Source of the DNA: Bacteroidota bacterium
GTDB taxonomy: Bacteria; Bacteroidota; Bacteroidia; Flavobacteriales; Flavobacteriaceae
Assembly: GCA_029557895.1 (NCBI GenBank)
Contig: JAKQHT010000020.1
Span: forward strand, 186,001-250,000
Length of the DNA stretch: 64,000 bases
Direction of reading: 5' to 3'
In this document: piece by piece, positions 19,301 to 27,880 of the stretch
How positions within the stretch are numbered: position 1 is the first letter of the stretch
Layout: every line of letters begins with the position of its first letter
Notes under the pieces: model-generated
Seen by the model: only the letters and a program-made list of their open reading frames with translations
What the model was told of the DNA's origin: nothing
Databases searched by the model: none
Translations under genes and position numbers: made by a program

Positions 19301-22300
19301 GGTAGAAAAAGATCAAAAAACCATCAATACCTACCTTGCACCACTGAACAATTCCAAAAAAACGATCGTTGTTCCGGTTACTAAAAACGATTTGGGTGGT
19401 TTTGCCATCCATTACAGTTATGCAGCTTTCAACTCTTTTGAATCTGGTACCCAAACCATTTCTGTCCCATATCCATCTACTGATTTGCAGATAGAAACAC
19501 TGACGTTTAGGGACAAGCTCCAGCCCGGGACCGATGAAACATGGAGCTTCAAAATCAAAGGCCCAAAAGGCGACAAGGTCAGCGCTGAACTATTGGCAAG
19601 CATGTACGACCGTTCTTTGGATCAGTTCAAACCACACAATTGGCATTTTTCGCCGAATTACAAACCCACATACAGTCCATACCGCACACGCAATGCCGGA
19701 CGGAGCTTTGGTAGCGGAAATTTTACAGTCCGAAACAACAAGAACAATTATGTCAGCTACCCATACCAAGGCTATGACCAACTCGATTGGTTTGGTTTTT
19801 ATTTCGGCTATGGAAATCAATATATGGCAAGAAGAAAATCAGCCGGAATTATTGAGCAATCGGCACTTCCAATGGCAAGTGACAATCGGGCAGTTGAAGA
19901 AGAAGTTGATGCAATGGCTCAAGAGAGCTATAAAAAAACCGAAGGAGGCAACATGGCACTAACAGAAAGTGACAAAGCGAATTATGGCGATCATCCATTG
20001 AACGATACAGATGAAAATCAACCTCTGGACAACATTTCTGTCAGAAAAAACCTCAACGAAACAGCGTTTTTCTTTCCCCAATTACAGACCGATTCAGATG
20101 GCAACGTGAACTTTAGCTTTACCACGCCCGAAGCATTGACATCGTGGAAATTGCAACTCTTGGCACATACCAAAACATTGGAAAGCGCAACGGCTACACT
20201 GGAAACCGTGACCCAAAAAGAACTTATGGTTATCCCGAACGCACCACGTTTTTTACGCCACGGAGACCAAATCACTATCAGCACCAAAATTGCGAACCTG
20301 ACCGACAAGAAACTATCAGGTTCTGCGCAACTCATCCTGACAGATGCCTTTACCGGTAACGACATCACACAAATGCTTGTCAAATCGAGTACAGTTAAGG
20401 CATTTACGGCCCATGCCAAAGGCAACACACAAGCATCGTGGCACTTGACCATACCCGAAGACATCAATGCGGTGCAATACAAAATCGTGGCAAGAGCGGG
20501 CGACTTCAGTGATGGCGAACAAAATGCCCTGCCCGTGTTGAGCAACCGAATGCTCGTTACAGAAACATTACCCATGTGGGTCCGCAGCAATGAAACACGT
20601 ACCTATACTTTGGACAAATTGAAAACCAATAGTTCAACCACCTTGAAAAACCACAAATTGACCTTAGAAATCACGTCCAACCCTGCATGGTATGCTGTCC
20701 AGGCACTCCCCTACCTGATGGAATATCCTTATGATTGCAACGAACAGATATTTTCGCGGTACTATGCCAATGCTTTGGCCGGTCACATCGCAAACAGCAA
20801 TCCGAGGATACAGGAGGTATTTAACCAATGGCGAAATTCCGATGCCCTGCTTTCTAACTTGGAAAAGAACGAAGAACTGAAAAACATTCTTATCCAAGAA
20901 ACACCATGGTTACGGGACGCACAGAGCGAAACGGAACAGAAAAAACGCATTGCCCTTTTGTTTGATTTAAACAAAATGACCAATGAACTGGCTTCCGCAA
21001 AGCGAAAATTGCAAAACAACCAGATGGACAACGGTGCATGGCCTTGGTTTGAAGGCGGCCCCAACAACCGCTACATCACACAGCATATCATTACCGGATT
21101 CGGACATTTAAAACACTTAAACGTTACCGGCCAGACTGTTCAACCGGAATCGAAAACCGATGATATGGTTGTCAAAGCAATTAAATATCTCGATGACGAA
21201 TTTGTCAAGGAATACAAAGAACTCAAAAAGTACAATAAGAATGTGGATCTGTCCAAAGACCATTTGAGCAATACCCAATTGCACTACCTCTATATGCGCA
21301 GCTTCTTTCCCGAAATCGAGAAAAGCAAAGAAGCCAAATCCATTGCCGCATATTATCAAACACAGATTCAAAAATATTGGTTATCAAGACCATTGTACGC
21401 CAAAGGCTTGATGGCTCTTGTGTCGCATAGAACTGGAGACAACACCATGGCCAATAAAATCATGAAATCGCTACAAGAAAACAGCATTACCAATGACGAG
21501 TTGGGCATGTACTGGAAAGACAACAAACCAACTTGGTACTGGTACCAGGCACCGATAGAGACCCAAGCATTAATGATTGAGGCGTTTGGAGAAATACAAA
21601 ACGATGTCAAGACCATTGACAATCTGAAAATTTGGTTGTTGAAGAACAAACAGACCAATAGCTGGAGCACCACAAAAGCTACCGCTAACGCCATCTATGC
21701 ATTACTGCTTCGAGGCAGTGATTGGCTGAAAATTACCGACGCCGTGGAAGTTTTGGTCGCAGGTCAAACCATAACACCTTCAAAACTCGAAAATACCAAG
21801 GTTGAAGCAGGTACCGGCTATTTCAAAACGTCATGGGACGGCAGTGAGGTCAAACCCGAAATGGCCACCGTAAGCATGACCAAAAAAGGTGATGGAATAG
21901 CTTGGGGCGCGCTCTATTGGCAATATTTTGAAGATTTGGATAAAATCACAACTGCCGAAACGCCATTACGATTGGGCAAAAAGCTTTTCCTAAAGACCAA
22001 TACCGACCATGGCGAGAAGATTTCGGAAATTAACGCCGATACCAAGTTGAAAGTTGGCGATTTGGTACGGGTGCGAATCGAATTGCGAAGCGACCGCGAC
22101 ATGGAATTTGTCCATATGAAAGACATGCGTGCCGCTGGTTTTGAACCTATCAATGTACTCTCGCGCTACAAATGGCAAGATGGATTGGGTTACTACGAAA
22201 GCACCAAAGATGCGGCCACCAATTTTTTCTTTGATTACTTACCAAAAGGCACCTATGTCTTTGAATATGACCTGCGAATAAATAATGCCGGAAATATGGG

Positions 22301-22382
22301 CAATGGTATCACGACGGTTCAAAGCATGTATGCTCCAGAGTTTAGCAGCCATAGCGAAGGCACGAGGGTGTTGGTTGAGTAG
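16314..22382 (+). CDS. Bacterial alpha-2-macroglobulin family protein with thioester motif
   Basis: A 2022-residue exported protein with a signal peptide (about 1-18) starting at ATG 16314; the longer frame to 16182 has no signal. A helical N-terminal region (about 20-400) is followed by MG-type beta domains, including the RSIYRPGQVVYFKG segment of the MG2 domain near residue 590. The A2M central domain follows, then an alpha-helical TED domain with the internal thioester motif CNEQ (Cys1475) in PYDCNEQ. Such proteins trap attacking proteases by a covalent thioester bond in the periplasm. No pbpC gene, its usual proteobacterial partner, is beside it. No lipobox is seen, so it is probably soluble or surface-exported. 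Confidence 0.9.
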   Translation: MKYFISILMISIFANFAEAQNTNYNDLWKKVEKLENEGLPKSALEIVKQIEIKAKKDNNAPQQIKTLLYKSKYALTLEEEAQLQIMADFKNTIAHSQAPTKNILENMLATMYWQYFQQNRWKFYARTNTTEKVDPTDFQTWDLKTLFDEVHLNYQKSLENLTVLQQTKLDGYTDILLEQEGSKIFRPTLFDLLAHNALEFYKTDETAIAHPSYKFVIESADYLSDAETFSKKDITSKDTSSLQLHALKLYQKLITFHLKDAEPDALVNVDIERLHFVRTNTTVEGKDEQFLNTLKTTSKRYKGKAVSAIYDYEIASLYQQQGQTYRPKTNETHRWKLKEALDLCNTTIARFPKSRGAIKCEVLKQAILQPSLQLQSENFLPVQQENLVKIDYKNLSQLSFKVYPISNENLRSFKKLYREDEQIAFIKKLDAKTSFEFTAKNEADYQNHTIEAVLPKLENGSYLIFVSPKDTNGTFYAFRDVQVTDIALLNSSSGHEETFQLLNRNNGKPLANTKVKLSYKKSYNGSTISEIKTTDGNGEFTINKDTNRLIDLNLEVSHGNDTAYFNNYYINPFYGKQIKQAVRNNAYLFTDRSIYRPGQVVYFKGIAMETENEKSKVTPNLDCKVILFNANREIIKELKVRTNEFGSVAGEFILPIDGLTGQFSIEFFAGVTAASYFSVEEYKRPKFEAKINPVTETFKVNDSIKIKGMAMAYAGSNITDARVSYTVSRQINYPIWYYWKRPWHNSETQEITHGETLTNDKGEFEIDFKAIPDESANKNDLPIFQYKITADITDINGETRSTTTIVNVGYHALLASVNIPSKLDKNSKDQKLTINTENLNGEFVPSTGTVKIYKLKAPSTALRPRPWEAPDYKSLSENEFRQRFPHIDYDDASNMATREKGELVFERPFDTSISKELSLDNIKKWDSGNYIAILESKDKFGQDVIDEARTLVFDDNDKTVPDQQLFTVTTNKISYTPGENVLITFGSAANITVTIVVEKDQKTINTYLAPLNNSKKTIVVPVTKNDLGGFAIHYSYAAFNSFESGTQTISVPYPSTDLQIETLTFRDKLQPGTDETWSFKIKGPKGDKVSAELLASMYDRSLDQFKPHNWHFSPNYKPTYSPYRTRNAGRSFGSGNFTVRNNKNNYVSYPYQGYDQLDWFGFYFGYGNQYMARRKSAGIIEQSALPMASDNRAVEEEVDAMAQESYKKTEGGNMALTESDKANYGDHPLNDTDENQPLDNISVRKNLNETAFFFPQLQTDSDGNVNFSFTTPEALTSWKLQLLAHTKTLESATATLETVTQKELMVIPNAPRFLRHGDQITISTKIANLTDKKLSGSAQLILTDAFTGNDITQMLVKSSTVKAFTAHAKGNTQASWHLTIPEDINAVQYKIVARAGDFSDGEQNALPVLSNRMLVTETLPMWVRSNETRTYTLDKLKTNSSTTLKNHKLTLEITSNPAWYAVQALPYLMEYPYDCNEQIFSRYYANALAGHIANSNPRIQEVFNQWRNSDALLSNLEKNEELKNILIQETPWLRDAQSETEQKKRIALLFDLNKMTNELASAKRKLQNNQMDNGAWPWFEGGPNNRYITQHIITGFGHLKHLNVTGQTVQPESKTDDMVVKAIKYLDDEFVKEYKELKKYNKNVDLSKDHLSNTQLHYLYMRSFFPEIEKSKEAKSIAAYYQTQIQKYWLSRPLYAKGLMALVSHRTGDNTMANKIMKSLQENSITNDELGMYWKDNKPTWYWYQAPIETQALMIEAFGEIQNDVKTIDNLKIWLLKNKQTNSWSTTKATANAIYALLLRGSDWLKITDAVEVLVAGQTITPSKLENTKVEAGTGYFKTSWDGSEVKPEMATVSMTKKGDGIAWGALYWQYFEDLDKITTAETPLRLGKKLFLKTNTDHGEKISEINADTKLKVGDLVRVRIELRSDRDMEFVHMKDMRAAGFEPINVLSRYKWQDGLGYYESTKDAATNFFFDYLPKGTYVFEYDLRINNAGNMGNGITTVQSMYAPEFSSHSEGTRVLVE

Positions 22383-22775
22383 AAGGCCCGGCGGTCAGTT
22401 GGCAGTAAATCTGAAACTAAAGCAACCTGCACCTTCCACCCAAAACCTTATGGGCTAGGAAATAATGAAGCTTTTCGGCGACAGATAAAGTGCTATTTCG
22501 TTATTAACCAATGAGTTTTCAAGGTTCATATTCTTTGGTGGACAACTAATTTCGTTCGTACCTATTTCCCTAAAAAGGAAATTTACTGAAAGTAAGTCAA
22601 TAAGGATCAAGTCTTTGCAATGTTAAGCAGTTTATCACCTTGATACAAAGGCATTTGTTTCATTAACAATTATATATCATTATATTTGATCCGTCACAGA
22701 AGGAGATTCGATTTTTTTTATATCTTTAAACTTTCGGTGCGTGTTTTGATTGATTGTTCCGAAAATATTTGCAAA
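22383..22775 (+). other. Intergenic region of 393 bases with a promoter
   Basis: No open frame here looks coding. An imperfect AT-rich region precedes the secreted protein gene at 22776; the only recognisable element is the promoter at 22654-22688. A short inverted repeat ATTTCC/GGAAAT (22564-22582) lacks a T-run and is not called a terminator. Confidence 0.5.
22654..22688 (+). promoter_or_regulatory. Candidate promoter of the 22776-24667 gene pair
   Basis: TTTG (22654-22657), 23 bases, then TATATTTG (22681-22688), an exact match to TAnnTTTG. The seven bases after the -7 box, ATCCGTC, are identical to those after the -7 box at 37214-37221. The leader would be about 80 bases. Confidence 0.5.
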
Positions 22776-23276
22776 ATGATGACATCCAATATCCATTTAC
22801 GTTTGTTGCCAATTGTTTTTTTGACAACATTATTATCTTGTTTTGCATTCGATCTGACAGCACAAACCGTTAGCCCCAAAGAAGAACAGGGGCCAAAATT
22901 GCTTTTTCTCAATTATTCGTTTATTAAAACGGACACTTCTGTGCCCGAAGTCAATTTTTTGGGCAAAACCATCACCAAAGGCCGACGCAAGGACCATTCC
23001 AACAAAGTACCATTGAATAGCCCAGGCGCCATTAGATGTGTACAGTATGACAAATTCCATAAAGAATTGGAATCCACGTATTTTGAAAATCCATTAAAAC
23101 CCATTGTCGAGTACTTAAATGACGATGGCGCTTTTGAAAAACGCCAACTTGACCTAGACAAAGCTGAACTTGCCATCAAATTACAATTAAACGAAAATAC
23201 CACAACCATCGATCTATTTCTAATCGACATATTTGGCAATGCCACTACAAAACTGATAACCAACACAATACCATAA
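22776..23276 (+). CDS. Hypothetical secreted protein paired with M64 peptidase
   Basis: A 166-residue protein with a signal peptide (MMTSNIHLRLL followed by a hydrophobic stretch and a cut near TAQ at about residue 28). The mature part holds no recognised domain; it is rich in beta-strand residues. It lies only two bases ahead of the M64 peptidase gene on the same strand, so both are co-translated and its role is probably tied to that enzyme. ATG 22776 is used; the frame extends to 22686 without a plausible signal. Confidence 0.65.
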   Translation: MMTSNIHLRLLPIVFLTTLLSCFAFDLTAQTVSPKEEQGPKLLFLNYSFIKTDTSVPEVNFLGKTITKGRRKDHSNKVPLNSPGAIRCVQYDKFHKELESTYFENPLKPIVEYLNDDGAFEKRQLDLDKAELAIKLQLNENTTTIDLFLIDIFGNATTKLITNTIP

Positions 23277-23278
23277 GT

Positions 23279-24667
23279 ATGAAACCATCTATACTCCTCT
23301 TGTTTTTGCTTGCATTCTGCACGCTCAACGCCCAGACCTTTGAGGTACAAAACATCAAATATTCCGGTGATAACGACAACCGCATCAATCTGGTCATTAT
23401 GGGGGATGGTTATTTACCATCGGAATTTGACGCCTTTGAAGCCCATTCCAATGCGTTTGTCAACGAATTGTTCTCTCAGTCTCCATTTTCAGAATACACC
23501 GATTATTTTAATGTTTATATCATCAAAGTGGCATCAGCAGAAAGTGGCGCAACACATCCCGGTACCGCACCCGACGAGCCTACCTCCCCACCGGTTCCGG
23601 TAATGAACGTCAACAATTTTTTTGGCACACAGTATGACAGTTACAATATACACAGATTACTGTTTTCATCAAATTACGCATTAATTAACAACGTGTTAGC
23701 CAACAACTTTCCAGATTTTGACATAGCTTTGATTTTGGTAAACGCCCCTTATTACGGTGGTAGCGGCGGTGCGTTTGCTTTTGCTTCTACAGATGAAAGT
23801 TCCATAGAAATTGCCATTCATGAACTTGGTCATTCGTTTGCTTTCTTAAAAGATGAATATTATCCCGGTGATGCCTTGGTTCAAGAAGCCATAAACATGA
23901 CCCAAAACAACAACCCAGCGACTATTCGTTGGCGCAACTGGCTCAACTATAATGGTGTTGGTATTTATCCTTATGGCACTTCAGGAACGCCCGCTACATG
24001 GTACAGACCGCATCAACTCTGCAAGATGCAGTACCTTGGCTATCCGTTTTGCAATGTCTGCAAAGAAGGCATCATAGAAAGGATCCACGGTCTTGTGTCG
24101 CCCATAGTCGGCTATTCTCCTTCTCAGACCAGCCATACCGACCCATCATTGCCATTAGATATTTCGCTGGATCTGGTATTGCCCATTCCCAATACACTTG
24201 CCACACAATGGACACTCAATGGCAGCGATTTCAGTACTAACCTCAATGCGATAACACTAACTGAACCCGATATGGTTCTCGGCACCAACACACTGACTGC
24301 GTCCATTACCGACAACAGCGAACTGTTGCGCGTGGATGAACACGAGAACTTCCACACCTATACCGTTACCTGGACAATCCAAATGAATAATTTGGGCATC
24401 GGGGACATTATCAGTGAGCAACACACATTGGCAATCAAAACCTATCCTAACCCTACACAGGACGTACTGAACGTAGTAATCGAAAGCCAGTCGTTACAAA
24501 ATTTTGACATCACACTGACTTCCATTGACGGGAAATCCATACAAACCGTACGTGCCAATGGCAGCTCGGCTACTTTGGATTTGGGAGACTTGAGTACCGG
24601 CATCTACATTATGGGCATTTCGCACCAAGGAACAATCTTGGCACAGAAGAAAATCGTGAAGGAATAA
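23279..24667 (+). CDS. Secreted M64 family metallopeptidase with T9SS sorting domain
   Basis: A 462-residue exported protein: signal peptide (about 1-19), then a peptidase M64 (IgA-peptidase-like) domain with zinc motif HELGH (His181, Glu182, His185) and Asp192 in KDEYYPG, a following beta domain, and a C-terminal type A sorting domain of about 75 residues starting KTYPNPTQDVLNV and ending AQKKIVKE. This C-terminus directs export through the type IX system and is removed by PorU, also encoded in this window. Substrate is unknown; M64 was named for IgA cleavage by Clostridium ramosum, which cannot be assumed here. Confidence 0.88.
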   Translation: MKPSILLLFLLAFCTLNAQTFEVQNIKYSGDNDNRINLVIMGDGYLPSEFDAFEAHSNAFVNELFSQSPFSEYTDYFNVYIIKVASAESGATHPGTAPDEPTSPPVPVMNVNNFFGTQYDSYNIHRLLFSSNYALINNVLANNFPDFDIALILVNAPYYGGSGGAFAFASTDESSIEIAIHELGHSFAFLKDEYYPGDALVQEAINMTQNNNPATIRWRNWLNYNGVGIYPYGTSGTPATWYRPHQLCKMQYLGYPFCNVCKEGIIERIHGLVSPIVGYSPSQTSHTDPSLPLDISLDLVLPIPNTLATQWTLNGSDFSTNLNAITLTEPDMVLGTNTLTASITDNSELLRVDEHENFHTYTVTWTIQMNNLGIGDIISEQHTLAIKTYPNPTQDVLNVVIESQSLQNFDITLTSIDGKSIQTVRANGSSATLDLGDLSTGIYIMGISHQGTILAQKKIVKE

Positions 24668-24755
24668 TCGTGTCGGCATTAAAAACCGAACTGCTTAAGT
24701 CAAAAGGTTGGTAACAGAGCGATTACCGAAGTATTGATAAAACTTATCATTTCCT

Positions 24756-25283
24756 TTATTTATTTCCTCCCGGCGGATATTTTGACAATACTTTAGTGAC
24801 TATGGCCTTCATTTGCGCCTCTCGTTGTTCGGGCTTGGCTTTTGGGTTATAGTTACTTTCACTGACGGCTTCCCAAAACAGTCCCGTTTTGTCATCATCC
24901 ACGAAGTGAAACGTTATCTGGCGGTTGTAGGTGCTCTTCCCCACAGGAATACCTATCGAAATACCGCCTCCAACGTTACGTCCACCACCGCCCACACCCA
25001 TACCCACATTGCTTCGCTGTGTATCTTGATAGGCTTGGCTCTGGATATTTACCAAAAAATCTGGCGAGTCCGAAAGCATAAAACCCTTGACCTGCATCTC
25101 GGCATCAAAAGCATCGAGCAGGCGTTTGGTATCAAGATCTCCAAGGCCGGTATTGAGCTCTGCGTAATAGTTGTATGTTTTATAGTTATCAAAATTGGTG
25201 CTTTTTTCGTAATCGTAATCGACACGTACAGCGCCACATGCGACAAGAAGTAAGGCGAGCAGAAAAAGCGATGCGTATTTCAT
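24756..25283 (-). CDS. DUF4136 family lipoprotein
   Basis: A 175-residue lipoprotein with lipobox VACG (Cys16) and the DUF4136 layout: VDYDYEKSTNFDNYKTYNY near the N-terminus, then FLVNIQSQAYQD, a Gly-rich segment (VGMGVGGGGRNVGGG) and VSESNYNPKAKPEQRE before the C-terminus. The family is a common outer-membrane-associated lipoprotein of Bacteroidota with no established activity. It is monocistronic; a TATCTTTA box lies about 13 bases upstream of ATG 25283 on the minus strand. Confidence 0.85.
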   Translation of the reverse strand: MKYASLFLLALLLVACGAVRVDYDYEKSTNFDNYKTYNYYAELNTGLGDLDTKRLLDAFDAEMQVKGFMLSDSPDFLVNIQSQAYQDTQRSNVGMGVGGGGRNVGGGISIGIPVGKSTYNRQITFHFVDDDKTGLFWEAVSESNYNPKAKPEQREAQMKAIVTKVLSKYPPGGNK

Positions 25284-25456
25284 GGCGTTTTTGTTTTAAA
25301 GATACGGATTTTTGAGTTACCCGCTCATTTTATTTGGAAACTGCACACTCCTTAAAAGGTTTCAAACAACCTATCCCACATCCTAAAATTACGGAAACAG
25401 CCACGAAGGCACAAAAAGACATGCCTTTTACAGTAACATAAATTCTTACAACACGA

Positions 25457-26455
25457 TTATGTGTTGAGGAGTTTCCACAATTTATCCTTGAGTTCGGTAA
25501 TGCCCAGTTGGGCAACGGAAGAAATAAAGAGGTAATCGACAGGTAAAGTCTTATCGAGTTCAGCCTTGAGCTCGGCCTTGAGCTCGTCATCCAGCATATC
25601 GCTCTTTGAAATAGCAATAAGACGTTCTTTATCAAGCATTTCGGGATTGTACCGACGAAGTTCATCCAATAGGATTTCGTATTGCGCCAAAATATCGGGC
25701 GCATCGGAAGGGATAAGAAACAGCAAAATGGAGTTGCGCTCTATATGGCGCAAAAAGTAATGCCCAAGCCCTTTACCTTCGGCTGCACCTTCAATAATCC
25801 CTGGAATATCTGCCATGACAAAGGACTTGAAATCACGGTATTCGACAATGCCAAGATTGGGTTTTAGGGTGGTAAATTCGTAGTCGGCAATTTTGGGTTT
25901 TGCGGAGGTCATCACGGATAGCAGTGTTGACTTTCCGGCATTGGGAAAACCAACAAGTCCCACATCGGCAAGCACTTTGAGTTCGAGGAGGATATCTTTT
26001 TCCTGTTTGGGGATGCCGGGCTGCGCATATCTGGGCGTTTGGTTGGTAGCACTCCTGAAATGCCAGTTGCCCAGTCCTCCTTTTCCGCCTTGTACCACGA
26101 TTTCTTCCTGGCCGTTTTCGGTAATCTCAAAAAGGACGGCATCGGTTTCAGGGTCTTTGACCACGGTACCCAGCGGCACATCGATATAGGCATCTTCTCC
26201 ATCAGCTCCTGTACTGCGGGATGCTCCTCCGTGTTCGCCATGTCCCGCTTTGATATGCTGCTTGAACTTAAGGTGAAAAAGTGTCCAAAGGTTATTGTTG
26301 CCACGAACGATGACGTGGCCGCCTCGTCCTCCGTCGCCACCGTCGGGACCGCCCTTGGCCACAAACTTTTCACGATGCAGGTGAGCAGATCCCTTGCCGC
26401 CGTTGCCCGAGGCTGCATGGATTTTTATGTAGTCAACAAAATTACCTTCGGTCAT
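25457..26455 (-). CDS. obgE: GTPase ObgE
   Basis: A 332-residue Obg GTPase. The glycine-rich Obg fold (about 1-157) carries the repeats [10 protein letters not shown] and GGKGGLGN; the G domain has the P-loop [10 protein letters not shown] (near residue 166), switch DIPGI and SKSD. Obg assists 50S ribosome maturation and the stringent response. It ends right after the G domain (LWKLLNT), lacking the C-terminal OCT extension found in Bacillus, as is usual in Bacteroidota. It lies 149 bases after the hpt-adk gene on the same strand, so joint transcription is likely. Confidence 0.96.
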   Translation of the reverse strand: MTEGNFVDYIKIHAASGNGGKGSAHLHREKFVAKGGPDGGDGGRGGHVIVRGNNNLWTLFHLKFKQHIKAGHGEHGGASRSTGADGEDAYIDVPLGTVVKDPETDAVLFEITENGQEEIVVQGGKGGLGNWHFRSATNQTPRYAQPGIPKQEKDILLELKVLADVGLVGFPNAGKSTLLSVMTSAKPKIADYEFTTLKPNLGIVEYRDFKSFVMADIPGIIEGAAEGKGLGHYFLRHIERNSILLFLIPSDAPDILAQYEILLDELRRYNPEMLDKERLIAISKSDMLDDELKAELKAELDKTLPVDYLFISSVAQLGITELKDKLWKLLNT

Positions 26456-26604
26456 AAGAGTGGTTTAATCAATATCAATTACCATATTCCAAATCTCAAT
26501 TTGCGATTTTCAACCACCGAATTTAAAGTCAGTGCACAAATTACAATTTGAACAGCAATTGGTACAAATGGTAAAAAAAATTCGTAAATCGTAATTATGG
26601 ACGA

Positions 26605-27714
26605 TTACAACTTGTTAATGACATTGCTCAATCGCTGTGTGATTGCCTCAATATTTCCAATCCCGTCCACACCGAAATATTTCTTTTGGGCGGAATAGTA
26701 ATTTTTGAGCGGTGCGGTCTTTTTGTAATATTCCTGAATACGGTTGCGGATGATATTTTCATCGGCATCGTCTGTCCTTCCGCTGGTTTTGCCCCGCTCC
26801 AAAAGGCGTTTCACCAGCACCTCGTCATCGACTTCAAGGGCTATCATGGCACTGATTTCGGAATCTTTGCTCTCAAGAAGGTCATCCAAAGCTTTTGCTT
26901 GTGCATCTGTACGCGGAAAACCGTCAAAAATAAAACCTTTGGCATCGGCATTTTTCTCTACTTCGTTGGAGAGCATGTCTATAGTGACTTGGTCCGGAAC
27001 GAGTTCTCCCTTGTCCATAAAGGATTTGGCGAGCATCCCGAGTGCAGTTTCGTTATTGATGTTGTTGCGGAAAACATCACCGGTGGAGATGTGTACCAAA
27101 TCGTATTTTTCCTTTAAGAAAGCTGCTTGGGTACCTTTACCTGCTCCCGGTGGCCCAAAGAGGACAATATTTATCATGTGCTGTGTGGTTTTTAATTGAT
27201 ATACTTCAGGCAAATCTCTTCCAAGTCCATCAAAATCAAGACCATATCCGACGATAAACTTGTTTGGGATCTCTATGCCAACATAGTGGATCTTATAATC
27301 TTTTTTGTACGCCTCTGGTTTGTAAAACAGGGTAGCTATACGAAGTTCCTTTACCTTTTCATTCTCAAAAATGCGATGTACTTCGCCAAGGGTCTTGCCC
27401 GAATCGATGATGTCTTCGAGAATTACCACCGTTCTACCGGTAAGGTCTTGCGTGATGCCAATGAGCCGTTTGATATCGTCGCTGGACTTGAGCCCCTCGT
27501 ACGAAGCAAGCTTGATGAAGGTTACCTCGCACGGCTTGGGAAATTTCTTGACAAAATCGCTAACAAACATAAACGACCCATTGAGAATACCCACAAATAC
27601 CGGAATCTCGTCGCCTATATCATCGGCAATTTCTTTGGTCATTCGAGCCACGGTTTCCTGAATTTCGCTTTCGGAAATAAACGGTTTAAAGTAGAGGTTG
27701 TGAAGCTTAACCAA
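26605..27714 (-). CDS. Fused hypoxanthine phosphoribosyltransferase / adenylate kinase
   Basis: A 369-residue two-enzyme protein. Residues 1-175 form a type I phosphoribosyltransferase with the PRPP loop LEDIIDSGKTL (about 99-109). Residues 180-369 form adenylate kinase with Walker A GPPGAGKGT (187-195), DGFPRTDAQ (264-272) and a short LID (GRTDDADEN) with no zinc cysteines. Together they salvage hypoxanthine/guanine and equilibrate adenine nucleotides. The fusion is known in flavobacteria. The start is TTG 27714, with no ATG in reach; an internal ATG at 27177 could give a free adenylate kinase. Confidence 0.92.
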   Translation of the reverse strand: MVKLHNLYFKPFISESEIQETVARMTKEIADDIGDEIPVFVGILNGSFMFVSDFVKKFPKPCEVTFIKLASYEGLKSSDDIKRLIGITQDLTGRTVVILEDIIDSGKTLGEVHRIFENEKVKELRIATLFYKPEAYKKDYKIHYVGIEIPNKFIVGYGLDFDGLGRDLPEVYQLKTTQHMINIVLFGPPGAGKGTQAAFLKEKYDLVHISTGDVFRNNINNETALGMLAKSFMDKGELVPDQVTIDMLSNEVEKNADAKGFIFDGFPRTDAQAKALDDLLESKDSEISAMIALEVDDEVLVKRLLERGKTSGRTDDADENIIRNRIQEYYKKTAPLKNYYSAQKKYFGVDGIGNIEAITQRLSNVINKL

Positions 27715-27737
27715 GGTAATAATTGCTAATATTTTTG

Positions 27738-27745
27738 CAAAGATA
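27738..27745 (-). promoter_or_regulatory. Candidate -7 box of hpt-adk
   Basis: Minus-strand TATCTTTG, an exact TAnnTTTG, 23 bases before the TTG start at 27714. It is in the 166-base divergent region shared with purK; no clear -33 element is seen. Confidence 0.45.
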
Positions 27746-27800
27746 CATTTTTGTACGACGAATTGCGAGCGAAGGTTTACGTTTTTTAAGAGTTTCGGTG

Positions 27801-27808
27801 TATTTTTG
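27801..27808 (+). promoter_or_regulatory. Candidate -7 box of purK
   Basis: TATTTTTG, an exact TAnnTTTG, with a weak GTTTAC at about 22 bases upstream. It lies 55 bases from the opposing hpt-adk box, so the two promoters are back to back. Leader about 68 bases to ATG 27881. Confidence 0.4.
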
Positions 27809-27880
27809 TGTCATAAAGATGTATTCTTTTTTAATTTTATAATTTAACCAAAATTTCTTCATTTTCGATTGGAAAAAAGG

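Noticed and set aside
20018-20590. Minus-strand open frame of 190 residues
   Set aside because: It lies fully inside the alpha-2-macroglobulin gene in antisense with no upstream signals.
26039-26551. Plus-strand open frame of 170 residues
   Set aside because: It is antisense to obgE, whose glycine-rich domain generates open frames on the opposite strand.
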